Assembly: GCF_028993555.1 (NCBI RefSeq)
Contig: NZ_CP118611.1
Coordinates: 2,441,501-2,505,500, forward strand
DNA length: 64,000 nucleotides
Direction of reading: 5' to 3'
From: Ensifer adhaerens
Lineage (GTDB): Bacteria; Pseudomonadota; Alphaproteobacteria; Rhizobiales; Rhizobiaceae
The notes under the pieces: model-generated
What the model saw: the letters and a program-made list of their open reading frames with translations, nothing else
What the model was told of the DNA's origin: nothing
Database searches by the model: none
Made by a program: the position numbers and the translations under genes
Shown here: piece by piece, positions 36,101-44,677 of the stretch
Position numbering within the stretch: position 1 is the stretch's first letter
How the letters are laid out: every line of letters starts with the position of its first letter

Positions 36101-36562
36101 ATGAAATCACTCTCCTTTGACACCACCAATGCGCTTTGCGGCGGCATCCTGACGGCAGTCGGACTGTTCTTCGCCTGGCAGGCTTTCAATCTCGAGCTTG
36201 GCACCGCCTTTCGCATGGGCCCGGGATACTTCCCGCTGGTGCTGGCGATCATCCTGACACTGCTCGGCGTCGTGATCCTCGTGCAGTCCACCCGCGTCCA
36301 AGGCGAACCGATCGGCCCGATCGCGATCCGTGGCATGGCCTTCATCCTGCCGGCGCCGGTCTTCTTCGGCATGACTGTGCGCGGCCTCGGCTTCGTGCCC
36401 GCGCTGTTCTTCACCGCTCTGATCGCCTGCTTCGCGTCGGGCCGGATGACACCACTGATGGCGCTCGCGCTGTCGGCGGCGCTGACGGCCTTCTCGGTCG
36501 CAGTTTTCAGCTACGGTCTTGGCCTTCCCTTCCAACGCTTCGGCCCCTGGGTCCAGTTCTAG
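36101..36562 (+). CDS. tctB: Tripartite tricarboxylate transporter small membrane subunit (TctB family)
   Basis: A 153-residue protein with four predicted helices. The sequence starts with a short tail, then GGILTAVGLFFAWQAFNL and the family-typical RMGPGYFPLVLAIILTLLG. TctB works with TctA to form the membrane part of the sodium-driven carboxylate importer. It is followed 10 bp later by tctA, whose ribosome site AGGAG overlaps the tctB stop. Confidence 0.9.
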   Translation: MKSLSFDTTNALCGGILTAVGLFFAWQAFNLELGTAFRMGPGYFPLVLAIILTLLGVVILVQSTRVQGEPIGPIAIRGMAFILPAPVFFGMTVRGLGFVPALFFTALIACFASGRMTPLMALALSAALTAFSVAVFSYGLGLPFQRFGPWVQF

Positions 36563-36572
36563 GAGACGCGCA

Positions 36573-38078
36573 ATGGAACTCTTCGACAATCTTGCACTCG
36601 GCTTTGTAACCGCCGGCTCTCCAGCCAACCTGCTCTTCTGCCTGATTGGCGTTTTGCTCGGCACCTTGATTGGCGTCCTTCCTGGCATTGGCGCCACGGC
36701 GACCATCGCCATGCTGCTGCCCATCACCTTCCAACTCGAGCCGGTCTCGTCGCTGATCATGCTGGCCGGCATCTACTACGGCGCCCAGTACGGCGGCTCG
36801 ACCACCGCCATCCTGATCAACATGCCAGGCGAATCATCCTCGGCGGTGACCGCGATCGACGGCTACCAGATGGCCCGCAAGGGGCGCGCCGGAGCGGCAC
36901 TCGCCATTGCAGCGCTCGGCTCATTCTTCGCCGGCACCGTCTCGACTTTCCTCGTCGCAGTCTTTGCACCGCCGTTGACCGAGATCGCTCTGCAGTTCGG
37001 CGCGGCCGAGTACTTTTCGCTGATGATCGTCGGTCTCGTCTCCTCGATCGCCCTTGCCCATGGATCGATCACCAAGGCTCTGGCCATGGTGGCGCTCGGC
37101 CTGCTGCTCGGGCTGGTCGGCACCGACATCTATTCCGGCACGCCGCGCTTCACGCTTGGCATCCGGGAATACGCCGACGGACTGAATTTCGTGGCCCTCG
37201 CGGTTGGCGTCTTCGGCATCGCCGAAATCCTGCGCAACCTCGAAAACGAGCGCACCCGCGAAGTGCTGATGGCCAAGGTCACAGACCTGATGCCGACCCG
37301 CGATGACTTCAAGTGCATGTTCGCGCCTGTCGTGCGCGGCACCATCATCGGCTCGGCACTCGGTATCCTACCGGGCGGCGGGGCAATCCTTGCTGCCTTC
37401 GCCTCCTATACCGTCGAAAAGCGTGTCTCGGACCGTCCTGAAGAGTTCGGCCACGGCGCCATCGCCGGCGTTGCCGGTCCGGAAAGTGCCAACAATGCCG
37501 GTGCACAGACCTCGTTCATCCCGCTCCTGACCCTCGGCATTCCGGCCAACCCGGTCATGGCACTGATGATCGGCGCGATGATCATCCAGGGCATCGTGCC
37601 CGGTCCGAACGTCGCGACCGAGCAGCCCGCGCTCTTCTGGGGCATCATCGCATCGATGTGGATCGGCAACCTGATGCTGGTGGTCTTGAACCTGCCGTTG
37701 ATCGGGCTCTGGGTAAAACTGCTCAAGATCCCCTACTACGTGCTCTTCCCGATCATCATGGCCTTCTGCTCGATCGGCGTCTACAGCGTCAACTCCAACG
37801 TCTATGACCTCTATGCCGTCGCCTTCTTCGGCCTCGTCGGCTACCTGCTGCTGAAGCTGCGCTGCGAACCAGCGCCGCTGCTGCTCGGCTTCGTACTCGG
37901 GCCGCTGCTTGAGGAAAATCTCCGCCGCGCCATGATCCTGTCGCGCGGCGATCCGACGACCTTCGTCACCCGACCGATCAGCGCGATCCTGCTTCTGATC
38001 GCGGCGTTGGTGCTCATCGTCGTATTCCTGCCGAGCGTAAAGGCCAAGCGGCAGGAGGTCTTTGTCGAGGAAGATTGA
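36573..38078 (+). CDS. tctA: Tripartite tricarboxylate transporter large membrane subunit (TctA family)
   Basis: A 501-residue protein with about twelve helices. The family motif GTLIGVLPGIGATATIAMLLP is near the N-terminus, followed by YGAQYGGSTTAILINMPGE and, in the second half, IGSALGILPGGGAILAAFASY with ANNAGAQTSFIPLLTLGIP. It is the main transport subunit for TctC-bound carboxylates. The start at 36573 follows AGGAG at 7 bp and fits the family start. It ends the operon. Confidence 0.94.
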   Translation: MELFDNLALGFVTAGSPANLLFCLIGVLLGTLIGVLPGIGATATIAMLLPITFQLEPVSSLIMLAGIYYGAQYGGSTTAILINMPGESSSAVTAIDGYQMARKGRAGAALAIAALGSFFAGTVSTFLVAVFAPPLTEIALQFGAAEYFSLMIVGLVSSIALAHGSITKALAMVALGLLLGLVGTDIYSGTPRFTLGIREYADGLNFVALAVGVFGIAEILRNLENERTREVLMAKVTDLMPTRDDFKCMFAPVVRGTIIGSALGILPGGGAILAAFASYTVEKRVSDRPEEFGHGAIAGVAGPESANNAGAQTSFIPLLTLGIPANPVMALMIGAMIIQGIVPGPNVATEQPALFWGIIASMWIGNLMLVVLNLPLIGLWVKLLKIPYYVLFPIIMAFCSIGVYSVNSNVYDLYAVAFFGLVGYLLLKLRCEPAPLLLGFVLGPLLEENLRRAMILSRGDPTTFVTRPISAILLLIAALVLIVVFLPSVKAKRQEVFVEED

Positions 38079-38126
38079 TCGCTGCCAGCCATTTTCGCAA
38101 CAATATCCATATAAATCAAAACGTTA

Positions 38127-38160
38127 GAACGCCGCACTTTCAACCGGACGCGCGGCGTTC
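38127..38160 (+). terminator. Hairpin after tctA
   Basis: GAACGCCGC and GCGGCGTTC form a perfect 9-bp stem with a 16-base loop, 49 bp after the tctA stop. There is no T-run, so termination may need Rho. Confidence 0.5.
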
Positions 38161-38268
38161 CCATGACTGCGGCATTCTGCCCCTGCGCGGTTTGCCACAT
38201 TGAGCTTTGTCAAGCTGCTCGCCTATCTCTGGCTTCGTCGAAGAAAGAGACGAGGACGAAACTGAGCG

Positions 38269-38664
38269 ATGACACGTCGCACGAAATCAAGATGGGACAA
38301 GGCCCTGCGCACCCTGTGCGCCATGGCTCTTTTCCTGCTGGGTTTCGCCCATCTCGGCCCTGCGCTCGCGGCCCCAATCTCGGCAACCGACTATGCGCTC
38401 TACGCCCTGCCCGACGGTTCACTGCCGGACTTCTGTCAAACCGGTACTGACCCCGACGGGAAGGAAAAGCCGGCGCAGAAACATGTCTGCAGTGCCTGCC
38501 GATTCTTCTGGGCGCTGCTGCCCCCACCGGGTGACACCGTCGGCGAGCGCCTGCAGGGAAGCCTTGCGCCCTTGGTTGCGGTCGCCGCCGTACAGCCGGC
38601 GACACAGGTTCATTTCCCGAATTCCAGTCCGCGTGGGCCACCTGAAGCCGTCGCCTGGCTTTGA
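38269..38664 (+). CDS. DUF2946-like exported CxxC protein
   Basis: A 131-residue protein. Residues 15-35 are a hydrophobic signal or anchor (LCAMALFLLGFAHLGPALAA). A single CxxC follows in KHVCSACRFFW, with another cysteine in DFCQTG, and the tail is Pro/Ala-rich. The arrangement recalls the DUF2946 family, small exported proteins with a CxxC and frequent metal links, but the match is only by style. Three neighbours point the same way: a Crp/Fnr regulator and a small membrane protein downstream. Function unknown. Confidence 0.6.
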   Translation: MTRRTKSRWDKALRTLCAMALFLLGFAHLGPALAAPISATDYALYALPDGSLPDFCQTGTDPDGKEKPAQKHVCSACRFFWALLPPPGDTVGERLQGSLAPLVAVAAVQPATQVHFPNSSPRGPPEAVAWL

Positions 38665-38670
38665 AACCGC

Positions 38671-38686
38671 GTTGACAGCTGTCAAC
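38671..38686. other. parS-like palindrome, class A copy 2
   Basis: GTTGACAGCTGTCAAC, a perfect copy, 7 bp after the CxxC protein stop and 70 bp before the Crp/Fnr start. Confidence 0.8.
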
Positions 38687-38755
38687 GCCCCCCTTCGACG
38701 TCGGATCGCAGCGAGGCTGCCATGCCTCCTTGCATTCGCAGCGCGGACAAATCCT

Positions 38756-39460
38756 ATGCCCGAAACCCAATCCACGGTCGCCCCACCCGCGGCCCCTCCC
38801 CTTGCGTCCCTGACCAGACCGCCACGTGTTCCAGCTCGCAGCCGTGTGGTCGGCGAAAACTTCACACTGCTCTTTGAAGGTGGCCGCAACCGCTCGCTGT
38901 TTCGCGTGCTCGATGGCTGCATCGTTCTCTCCCAGTTGCTCGACGACGGCCGCAGACAGATCACCGATGTGCTCGGTCCAGGCCGGCTTTTCGGTTTCAC
39001 AGTCGAGGGCCGCAACATTGCCACGGCAGAGACATTGAGCATCGCGCGTATTGAAACCCTCGGCGACGCCGAACTTCACGCAACCAATCCGGCTGTCGCC
39101 AGCGAGTTGAAGACGACGTTGCATAGGCTACAGACGCATGCCACTCTGCTTGGCCGCAAGACCGCGAGCGAGAAGGTGGCCAGTGCTCTGGTCGAATTGT
39201 CACGCCTGTTCAATCGCAGCGGTCGCAGCGGCGCCCCTGCCCGATTGTGCTTTCACCTGCACCTTACCCGAGCAGATCTTGCCGACTGGCTCGGCCTTAC
39301 CGTCGAGACCGTCAGCCGGTGTCTCAACCGCTTCAAGCGCGAAGGTCTGATCGACTTCAGCCATCCAAAGAGCATGCGTGTGCTCGATCCCGAACGCCTT
39401 GAAACCGCTGCCGGCCTCACCCGCCAGCGGACGGCCAGCGGCGTGCAACCCCAGAATTGA
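38756..39460 (+). CDS. Crp/Fnr family transcriptional regulator
   Basis: A 234-residue protein with a cyclic-nucleotide-type beta-roll (about 25-130, RNRSLFRVLDGCIVLSQLLDDGRRQI), a dimer helix and a C-terminal helix-turn-helix with LTRADLADWLGLTVETVSRCLNRFKREG. The ETVSR motif is typical of the FNR/FixK DNA-reading helix. It lacks the N-terminal cysteine cluster of oxygen-sensing FNR, so a FixK-like regulator controlled by other means is likely. An ATG at 38756 gives a normal family length, but the ribosome site is weak. Confidence 0.9.
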   Translation: MPETQSTVAPPAAPPLASLTRPPRVPARSRVVGENFTLLFEGGRNRSLFRVLDGCIVLSQLLDDGRRQITDVLGPGRLFGFTVEGRNIATAETLSIARIETLGDAELHATNPAVASELKTTLHRLQTHATLLGRKTASEKVASALVELSRLFNRSGRSGAPARLCFHLHLTRADLADWLGLTVETVSRCLNRFKREGLIDFSHPKSMRVLDPERLETAAGLTRQRTASGVQPQN

Positions 39461-39512
39461 AGCTCTCCGAACAGAACATCCCCACCCGGACTGCCCCAGA
39501 AAAGGAAGAACA

Positions 39513-39728
39513 ATGATTGCCAGACTTGTCTACAACGTGCCGGTGTTCGGCTGGATGCTGAAGGAAGCCGCACAGGGATCACAGACGGCAAAAGTCCTGT
39601 TTGTGATCAACTGCGCATTGATCTGGCTGCTCGCGATCATCGCTTTCGGCTATCCAGCGATCATCATCCCGGCCCTGGTTCTTGTCCCCGTCGTTTTCGT
39701 GCTGCTGATCTTGATCACCATGGGCTAG
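39513..39728 (+). CDS. Small two-helix membrane protein
   Basis: A 71-residue protein after a good AAAGGAAG ribosome site. The N-terminus reads MIARLVYNVPVFGWMLKEA, then two near-contiguous hydrophobic stretches (about 27-47 and 49-70). No family is recognised. It begins 52 bp after the Crp/Fnr gene on the same strand and may be its partner or target. It is convergent with the DUF1612-type gene. Confidence 0.7.
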   Translation: MIARLVYNVPVFGWMLKEAAQGSQTAKVLFVINCALIWLLAIIAFGYPAIIIPALVLVPVVFVLLILITMG

Positions 39729-39763
39729 TGGCCAGATGCTCCCATCGGCATTCAGCGCATGAC

Positions 39764-40927
39764 CTAAAGCACACCCCAGCCGCGGTAACGTCCGCGGCCG
39801 GTCATTTCACGGATGCCCAGTTCCCTCACAAGGTTCAATGCACCGCGCGGCGTCACGCCGACATGCTGGGCGACGAGCGTGGCGGAAACGATCGGTCGCG
39901 ACAGAACCAGCTCGATCAGCGCCGGCAGGCTGCTGTTGGAGCGGCGATCGCGGATGCGCATCTCCATCTGGGTCTTGGCCAGCGATAGACGGTCGAGTTC
40001 CTTAAGCCCGAGATCCGCGGTCACCGCCATCGCTTCCAGGAAGGCACTCCATCGTGTCGCTGGGTCTTGTGAGCGCCGCCGCTCATGGCGGACGACCTTC
40101 TGTCCGGCATTGAAGGCGAGGAGATGCGAGGTGATCTTCCCGCGTGATCTCAGATAGGCGCCAACGAGCAGCGAGCCCAACCAGTGCTGGCGACGCAGCG
40201 GCTCGATCCGCTCCCAGGCATCGAAGAGCAGTACGGCGCCAAGGCTGGCCGGCAGCTTGTCTGCGGTTGCGACCACCTGTCGCCATTCGTCGATCCGCGC
40301 GTCTTCGTCCCATTCCTCGTCAAAGAGCAGGCCTAGCTGTCCCATGGGCTCCTGTGCGGTCACGCGTGCCGCGCGCTCGGCGACTTCGAGCGTATCCTTG
40401 TCGTGCGCTTCCAGCAGCTGCTGTGACCGGGCGATCGCTGCATCGATGGCCGCGAACTCGGCAGCCATCGGATTGCCGTCCTCGTCGTCGTCCACCTCAA
40501 GATCGCGGTCGTTGCCGGTGGCGTGAGATTGCGGCTCCGGCCCTGCCTCTGCAGGCAGAGCGCCGGCATTCGCTGGTGCAAGCTGTTCGCCTCGAAGGGC
40601 GGCGATCCCCTGAGGCGAAAACGCCCATCCGGGCTCGCCCAGCCAGATGCGCCGCCGCGCGCGAATAACCGAATGGGCAATCGTCAATTCATGCGTCGGG
40701 GCACGCGCATCCATATGGGCATCGTGCAGCACGAGGTCCTCGACATGGACGAGCTCTCCGGCAACCCATAGCGCCGCCGCCGCGTCGAAGAAATGGCCAC
40801 GCTCACGAAAACCGTCTTCGACCGCATGACGGTTTGTTCGCTCGTCCAGTCGCGCCAAGGCATCTTCTGCCGAAATCAGCAGCGGAAGCAGTGTCGGATG
40901 ATAGGGATCGGGGATCTGGTATCGCAT
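39764..40927 (-). CDS. DUF1612 / helix-turn-helix protein of repABC neighbourhoods
   Basis: A 387-residue protein with no signal peptide. The N-terminal two thirds (LLPLLISAEDALARLDER, GHFFDAAAALWVAGELVHVEDLVLHDAHMDARAPTHEL) match the DUF1612 type, and the C-terminus has a winged-helix-like region (SLPALIELVLSRPIVSATLVAQHVGVTPRGALNLVRELGI). Genes of this type (RHE_PE00001 family) are often found beside rhizobial repABC cassettes. A DNA-binding role in plasmid biology is likely but untested. It lies on the same strand as repABC, 1.3 kb downstream of repC. Confidence 0.82.
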   Translation of the reverse strand: MRYQIPDPYHPTLLPLLISAEDALARLDERTNRHAVEDGFRERGHFFDAAAALWVAGELVHVEDLVLHDAHMDARAPTHELTIAHSVIRARRRIWLGEPGWAFSPQGIAALRGEQLAPANAGALPAEAGPEPQSHATGNDRDLEVDDDEDGNPMAAEFAAIDAAIARSQQLLEAHDKDTLEVAERAARVTAQEPMGQLGLLFDEEWDEDARIDEWRQVVATADKLPASLGAVLLFDAWERIEPLRRQHWLGSLLVGAYLRSRGKITSHLLAFNAGQKVVRHERRRSQDPATRWSAFLEAMAVTADLGLKELDRLSLAKTQMEMRIRDRRSNSSLPALIELVLSRPIVSATLVAQHVGVTPRGALNLVRELGIREMTGRGRYRGWGVL

Positions 40928-41168
40928 TTCAAACTAAGGGTCTCGGCGTCGAAACGGAACGTAACACGATATTCATTTCCGTCACAGATGCGCGGCAATG
41001 CAATCTGATCTCGACCATTGCGAGAGGGGCGCCGTTCCGGCGGAACGCAGGCGCGGCCACCTTCTTTGACTTATGGCCAGCACTATCGTTGTCCGAACTC
41101 AGACGCACACGGCTCACTGTCCGACTAGGGACGGCAGGTAGGTTGGCATCGGCCCAGGTGCAGCGACT

Positions 41169-41184
41169 GTTGACAGCTGTCAAC
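41169..41184. other. parS-like palindrome, class A copy 3
   Basis: GTTGACAGCTGTCAAC, perfect copy, about 1.0 kb downstream of repC. Confidence 0.85.
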
Positions 41185-41803
41185 CTACCAGAGACGTTGA
41201 GCCGCTCCGTCGGGAGCGCCGCGCTGAATACGTCATTTGGCGGGCCGCGAGATCGGCTGTTCTTCAGGTCTGCGGGGTAGGGACACGCCCAGCTATTGCG
41301 CGGATTGGCGATTGCTTCCAGGTTCATCTGCACCGTTCGTTCCGGCGTATCGGTATTTGAAATCTCCCGCCCAAGCATATGCCGGTTTCGGTTGATCACC
41401 TCGTATGTCCGCACGACAGCATCCCCCCAATTGCTTGCGTCCGACACGGTTTGCTTCCCGATTAATGACGCAGTCGATGGGCGCCCAAAGCGTGAAAACG
41501 AAGACCGGCGCCTCATGAGGTAGCCCCCCCCCCGCAGAATAGATCGAGCGTCTCTGGGCCTTCAAAAACATAATCAAAGATGGTTGCCCCCATGGCCAGA
41601 AGGGCTGCAGTCAGGTCAGCGCCCGCTCGGTAGTCGAACCGGGCCTGAGAGAGTTTCGAACATCTTCAGGGGCCAAGTGTAGAGCGTCTAACCGCTTCTT
41701 GAGCGGCAGCCACGTCGCTCTCTTATCGACGGAGATTGTTGATAGGAATTCTACCGGCCACCGTAAGCCCGAGTAGTTCTTTGCCCAACGGTCGCCCAGT
41801 TGC

Positions 41804-41819
41804 GTTGACAGCCGTCAAC
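41804..41819. other. parS-like palindrome, class A copy 4 (one base changed)
   Basis: GTTGACAGCCGTCAAC, one mismatch to the perfect palindrome but still within the parS consensus. It lies about 400 bp downstream of repC. Confidence 0.75.
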
Positions 41820-41983
41820 ACGGGCCTCGCGCAGACGGAAACCGACTGTCTCTACGCCTATCTTCGAAAACCTACCCCAGCGGACACTGTTTCGCCGTGG
41901 CTATTTTCAATCTCACTGGTTCCCCGCACAGACATCTGCCCCGAGAGATCGCTCGGTCATTCTCAGTGCCGTCTGAGCAACGG

Positions 41984-42013
41984 AAGAAAAGGCCCCCTTT
42001 CTTTCCGAAAGGG
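41984..42013 (-). terminator. Probable terminator of the repABC transcript
   Basis: CCCTTTC (41995-42001) and GAAAGGG (42007-42013) form a 7-bp stem with a 5-base loop. On the minus strand it is followed by GGCCTTTTCTTCC, a T-rich tail. It lies about 205 bp beyond the repC stop. Confidence 0.5.
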
Positions 42014-42217
42014 ATAGAAACATCAATATTTTCTGGGAGATGGCAGGCGTTCAAATTGTATCTCGAACACTACAATAACTCGAAGATATCAACGAATCCC
42101 TGCACTTCCAGTTTCTCGCATTTGCTCGCCTTGTACAAGCTTGCTTCGACCTCGGAGAGAAGCAGCACCGACATCAGAACGCCACGCTGAATTCCTATCG
42201 AATGGCTATCCCTTCGT

Positions 42218-43507
42218 CTATCCGACGGCAGAAAGCTGAGCGCGTAGCCGAGCCGATAACATTGCCGAGACAGCGAAGGATTGGCTCTTCGCACGGCGCG
42301 TAAGGTCACGCAGATAGGCACCAGCTGAATGAATGTGCTCAGCGCGCTCCAGAAGGCACGCCAGCACGGTCGCGGTGGTTTCTGGCCCGAGGGTTGCGCA
42401 GGCTTCGTTGTAGGCATCAGGGCTGATCCCAAGCATGTTTTTGACCACTGTGGCCGCTGTCAGGAGATCGCGCCAGTTGTCGATACGACCGGATGGGCCG
42501 TAGTCGCGGATTTGCGGGCAGGCCTTCAAGACGAGTGGCAGTGGCACAGCGCGGTTCAGAGGAGGGGTTGCCGCGTGATGTGAGTGAAGTTTCGGCAGCA
42601 GTGATGTTTCGGTATCGGTGACTAGATCACTGCCATCTTGGCTCCCTGGCAGGACACTTGCTGAAACGCTGCGCGAAAATGCCACTCCAAGTCCTTCATC
42701 AGCCTGTTCAGATTCAGAAAGATAATCGGATTCTGAATTCTGTATGTGCCGCTCATTTTGGCGTTCATTGGCAGCCATATTTTGTGTTTTCAGTAGATTT
42801 TCCAGACGATTAGTCAATTCGTCCTGCAGTTGGGCAAGAACGGGGAGGAGGCGCTCGATTTCGGCGAGCGAGGGCTTGCGTGTGAGGGACATGTAGACGG
42901 CCTGGCAGCGCGCTTCGGCGTCTTCGGCGTAGGCACTATCGGAAGGCCGCAGCAGATCGATCAGCTTTGCTACATCGCGGCGGCAGAGGCTCATGCGTTC
43001 ACGCATCATCTGCAGGTAACGCCGGTCGGCTTCCAGACGCGCAGCTTCAGCTTCGAATTCGGCCGCGCGAGAAAGCAACGGCGCAAGGTCGAACCCGAAA
43101 GCCTGGCCGATCGCTCCCTTGCGGTCGCGGCGAGCGTAGCGCTTACCGTTGGGGCTATCGCGCCGGAGAATGAGGCCGGCCTCGACCAGGGTGGCGAGGT
43201 GCCGCCGAAGCGTTGTCTCTGCCATGCCATGCGTTCTCAGAGAAAGCTGAGCATTGGATGGAAACACGACGAGACCGTCGGCCCCCTCGAGTTCGGTCTT
43301 CGGATAGAACGACAGCAATGCGTTCAAAACCGCAAGAGAACGATCGGAAATGCCAAGGCTCGACTTGGCAGCACAGACCGTTCGAAACAATTTCCATTTA
43401 TCGACCTTGCCTTCGTCGACGGCCGAAACGCTGGAAAGTTGGTGTGCCAACATCCCAAGCGACATCGCCCGCCGCCCGAAGGGCGTCGTGACAATCCCAC
43501 AATCCAT
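42218..43507 (-). CDS. repC: Replication initiator RepC
   Basis: A 429-residue initiator. The N-terminus MDCGIVTTPFGRRAMSLGML is the conserved RepC start, followed by a winged-helix DNA-binding part (LSLRTHGMAETTLRRHLATLVEAGLILRRDSPNGKRYARRD). The C-terminal half holds the acidic/serine-rich linker and the helical tail. In repABC plasmids the origin lies inside repC; the AT-rich stretch around 42690-42830 is the best candidate here. The start has an AAGGTGAAG site. It is the only gene of the cassette strictly needed for replication and is limited by the antisense RNA directly upstream. Confidence 0.96.
   Translation of the reverse strand: MDCGIVTTPFGRRAMSLGMLAHQLSSVSAVDEGKVDKWKLFRTVCAAKSSLGISDRSLAVLNALLSFYPKTELEGADGLVVFPSNAQLSLRTHGMAETTLRRHLATLVEAGLILRRDSPNGKRYARRDRKGAIGQAFGFDLAPLLSRAAEFEAEAARLEADRRYLQMMRERMSLCRRDVAKLIDLLRPSDSAYAEDAEARCQAVYMSLTRKPSLAEIERLLPVLAQLQDELTNRLENLLKTQNMAANERQNERHIQNSESDYLSESEQADEGLGVAFSRSVSASVLPGSQDGSDLVTDTETSLLPKLHSHHAATPPLNRAVPLPLVLKACPQIRDYGPSGRIDNWRDLLTAATVVKNMLGISPDAYNEACATLGPETTATVLACLLERAEHIHSAGAYLRDLTRRAKSQSFAVSAMLSARLRAQLSAVG
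42690..42830. other. Candidate replication origin inside repC
   Basis: The segment within repC around 42690-42830 is clearly richer in A and T than its surroundings (for example ATATTTTGTGTTTTCAG and GAAAGATAATCGGATTC). RepC-driven origins of the family lie in such an AT-rich internal repC stretch. The exact RepC site is not visible by eye. Confidence 0.5.
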
Positions 43508-43601
43508 TCGTCTTCACCTTTTTCAAGGCAAAAGAAATTCGTTCGCCGAAACGACGTTGAAAACTCTTGACACCGATTCGCGGAAATGGGATTCTCTAGT
43601 T

Positions 43602-43655
43602 GCTACACGAGAGAAGGGTTTCCGCAGCGCTAGTCGTTCGGAAGCCTTTTTCTTT
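43602..43655 (+). ncRNA. Antisense counter-transcribed RNA of repABC (ctRNA, incompatibility RNA)
   Basis: In the 156-bp repB-repC gap, the strand opposite to repABC has TTGACA at 43567-43572 and GATTCT at 43590-43595 (17-bp spacing). The predicted RNA ends in a hairpin GGTTTCCG/CGGAAGCC (43617-43624 with 43639-43646, one G-U pair) and a T-rich run (TTTTTCTTTT). The RNA of about 54 bases fits the size and place of known repABC ctRNAs, which pair with the repC leader and lower RepC synthesis. The start point is inferred. Confidence 0.82.
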
Positions 43656-43663
43656 TGCTCTGT

Positions 43664-44674
43664 TTAGTCTCCTGTTTCCTCTTGGTATTCGAGGTACAGA
43701 GATTTGAGCCTCTGCCTCACGAAATCTGCAAAGCCCGGCGCCTTCTTCCTGTTGAAGGACAGCGTCGTTTCGACGTCCGTTTCACGGATCCGGACCGGGG
43801 TTGTATCGTCGGGCGCCACCCATGAGATGGCTCTGGCGCGCGCCTTGGAGGTGTTGAGGAAGGCAAAAAGCGCATCAAAGCGCTGATCGCTCCCGGCCTC
43901 CTGGAGTTTTTTGTCTTTGACAAAGACGTCTGCAGCTTCGGCCTTTCCGTCCTGGGCCAGAAGCTCGGCGAGTTCGAACCAGCGACGGCGACCGATCTCC
44001 GGTGCCGGGCCAATCGCCTCGATCAGGGCGATCGGTAGCCGACGAACGACGGAAATCATCTTTGAAAGTGCGGCCTTGTCGACACCGAGCGAGGACATGA
44101 TGACTTCGCGGGAGAAGCCGCGGTCTTCAAGGCGCGTCGCGAAAAGTGACCGCTCGATGAATGACAGATCCGTGCGGGTATTGTTCTCCTGCCCCTGAGA
44201 GACGACCAGCTGCTCGTCGCTGAGATCGCGGACAACGGCGCGGACCTTGCCGCCAAGCTCGCGTGCAGCGGCCAATCGCCGATGACCGTAGGCAACCTGG
44301 TAGCGCCCTTCGTTATCGGGATGCGGGCGCACTAGAATGGGCACCTGTTGTCCATGCTCGCGGATCTGTGCAGCAAGAGCGGATTGTGCATCTACCCCAA
44401 TCTCGAGACGGTCGACGACGAAAGAGGCGTCGATGAGCGCTGGGTCGAGATCGACGATCGTCAATCCTTCGGCAAGCTGGCGCTCCAGCTCCTGAGCGCG
44501 CTCAACCTTCTGGGTGATGTTCGACAGGGACCGAGTAATGCCGCCGACGGCGCTTACTGGCCGAGTCCCGACGCTGAGACCGGCGATTGGCCGGGCGGCT
44601 GCCCGCTCCAGAGCCGTTTCAGCGTCGTTTCCGGTCGTGTCGCCGGTAATGCCAATCAGATTTTTGCGGGCCAT
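43664..44674 (-). CDS. repB: Partition protein RepB (ParB family)
   Basis: A 336-residue centromere-binding protein. The N-terminus MARKNLIGITGD is typical, followed by a ParB/Srx nuclease-like domain (AALAAQIREHGQQVPILVRPH, then YQVAYGHRRLAAARELGG, about 80-160) and a helix-turn-helix region (RGFSREVIMSSLGVDKAALSKMISVVRRLP). It starts 3 bp after the repA stop with GGGAGGAAG inside the repA end as ribosome site. It binds parS and is loaded with RepA to segregate the replicon. Two palindrome classes in the window are candidates for its site. Confidence 0.96.
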   Translation of the reverse strand: MARKNLIGITGDTTGNDAETALERAAARPIAGLSVGTRPVSAVGGITRSLSNITQKVERAQELERQLAEGLTIVDLDPALIDASFVVDRLEIGVDAQSALAAQIREHGQQVPILVRPHPDNEGRYQVAYGHRRLAAARELGGKVRAVVRDLSDEQLVVSQGQENNTRTDLSFIERSLFATRLEDRGFSREVIMSSLGVDKAALSKMISVVRRLPIALIEAIGPAPEIGRRRWFELAELLAQDGKAEAADVFVKDKKLQEAGSDQRFDALFAFLNTSKARARAISWVAPDDTTPVRIRETDVETTLSFNRKKAPGFADFVRQRLKSLYLEYQEETGD

Positions 44675-44677
44675 GGA

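Larger units (their letters stand above)
40928..42217. other. Non-coding region downstream of repC with parS-like sites
   Basis: A 1290-bp stretch between repC and the DUF1612-type gene. No convincing gene is seen. It holds two parS-like palindromes (41169, 41804), a run of ten cytosines at 41524-41533, and an AT-rich part from about 41900 with a terminator-like hairpin. Short open frames are present, for example on the minus strand at 40929-41516 and about 41530-41640, but none shows a known motif; they may be remnants on both sides of the homopolymer. The layout agrees with centromere or incompatibility regions placed after repC in other repABC plasmids. Confidence 0.6.

Noticed and set aside
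40929-41516. 195-codon minus-strand frame next to the class A sites
   Set aside because: It reads through a palindrome, has no ribosome site and shows no motif. It is kept only as a note in the non-coding region.
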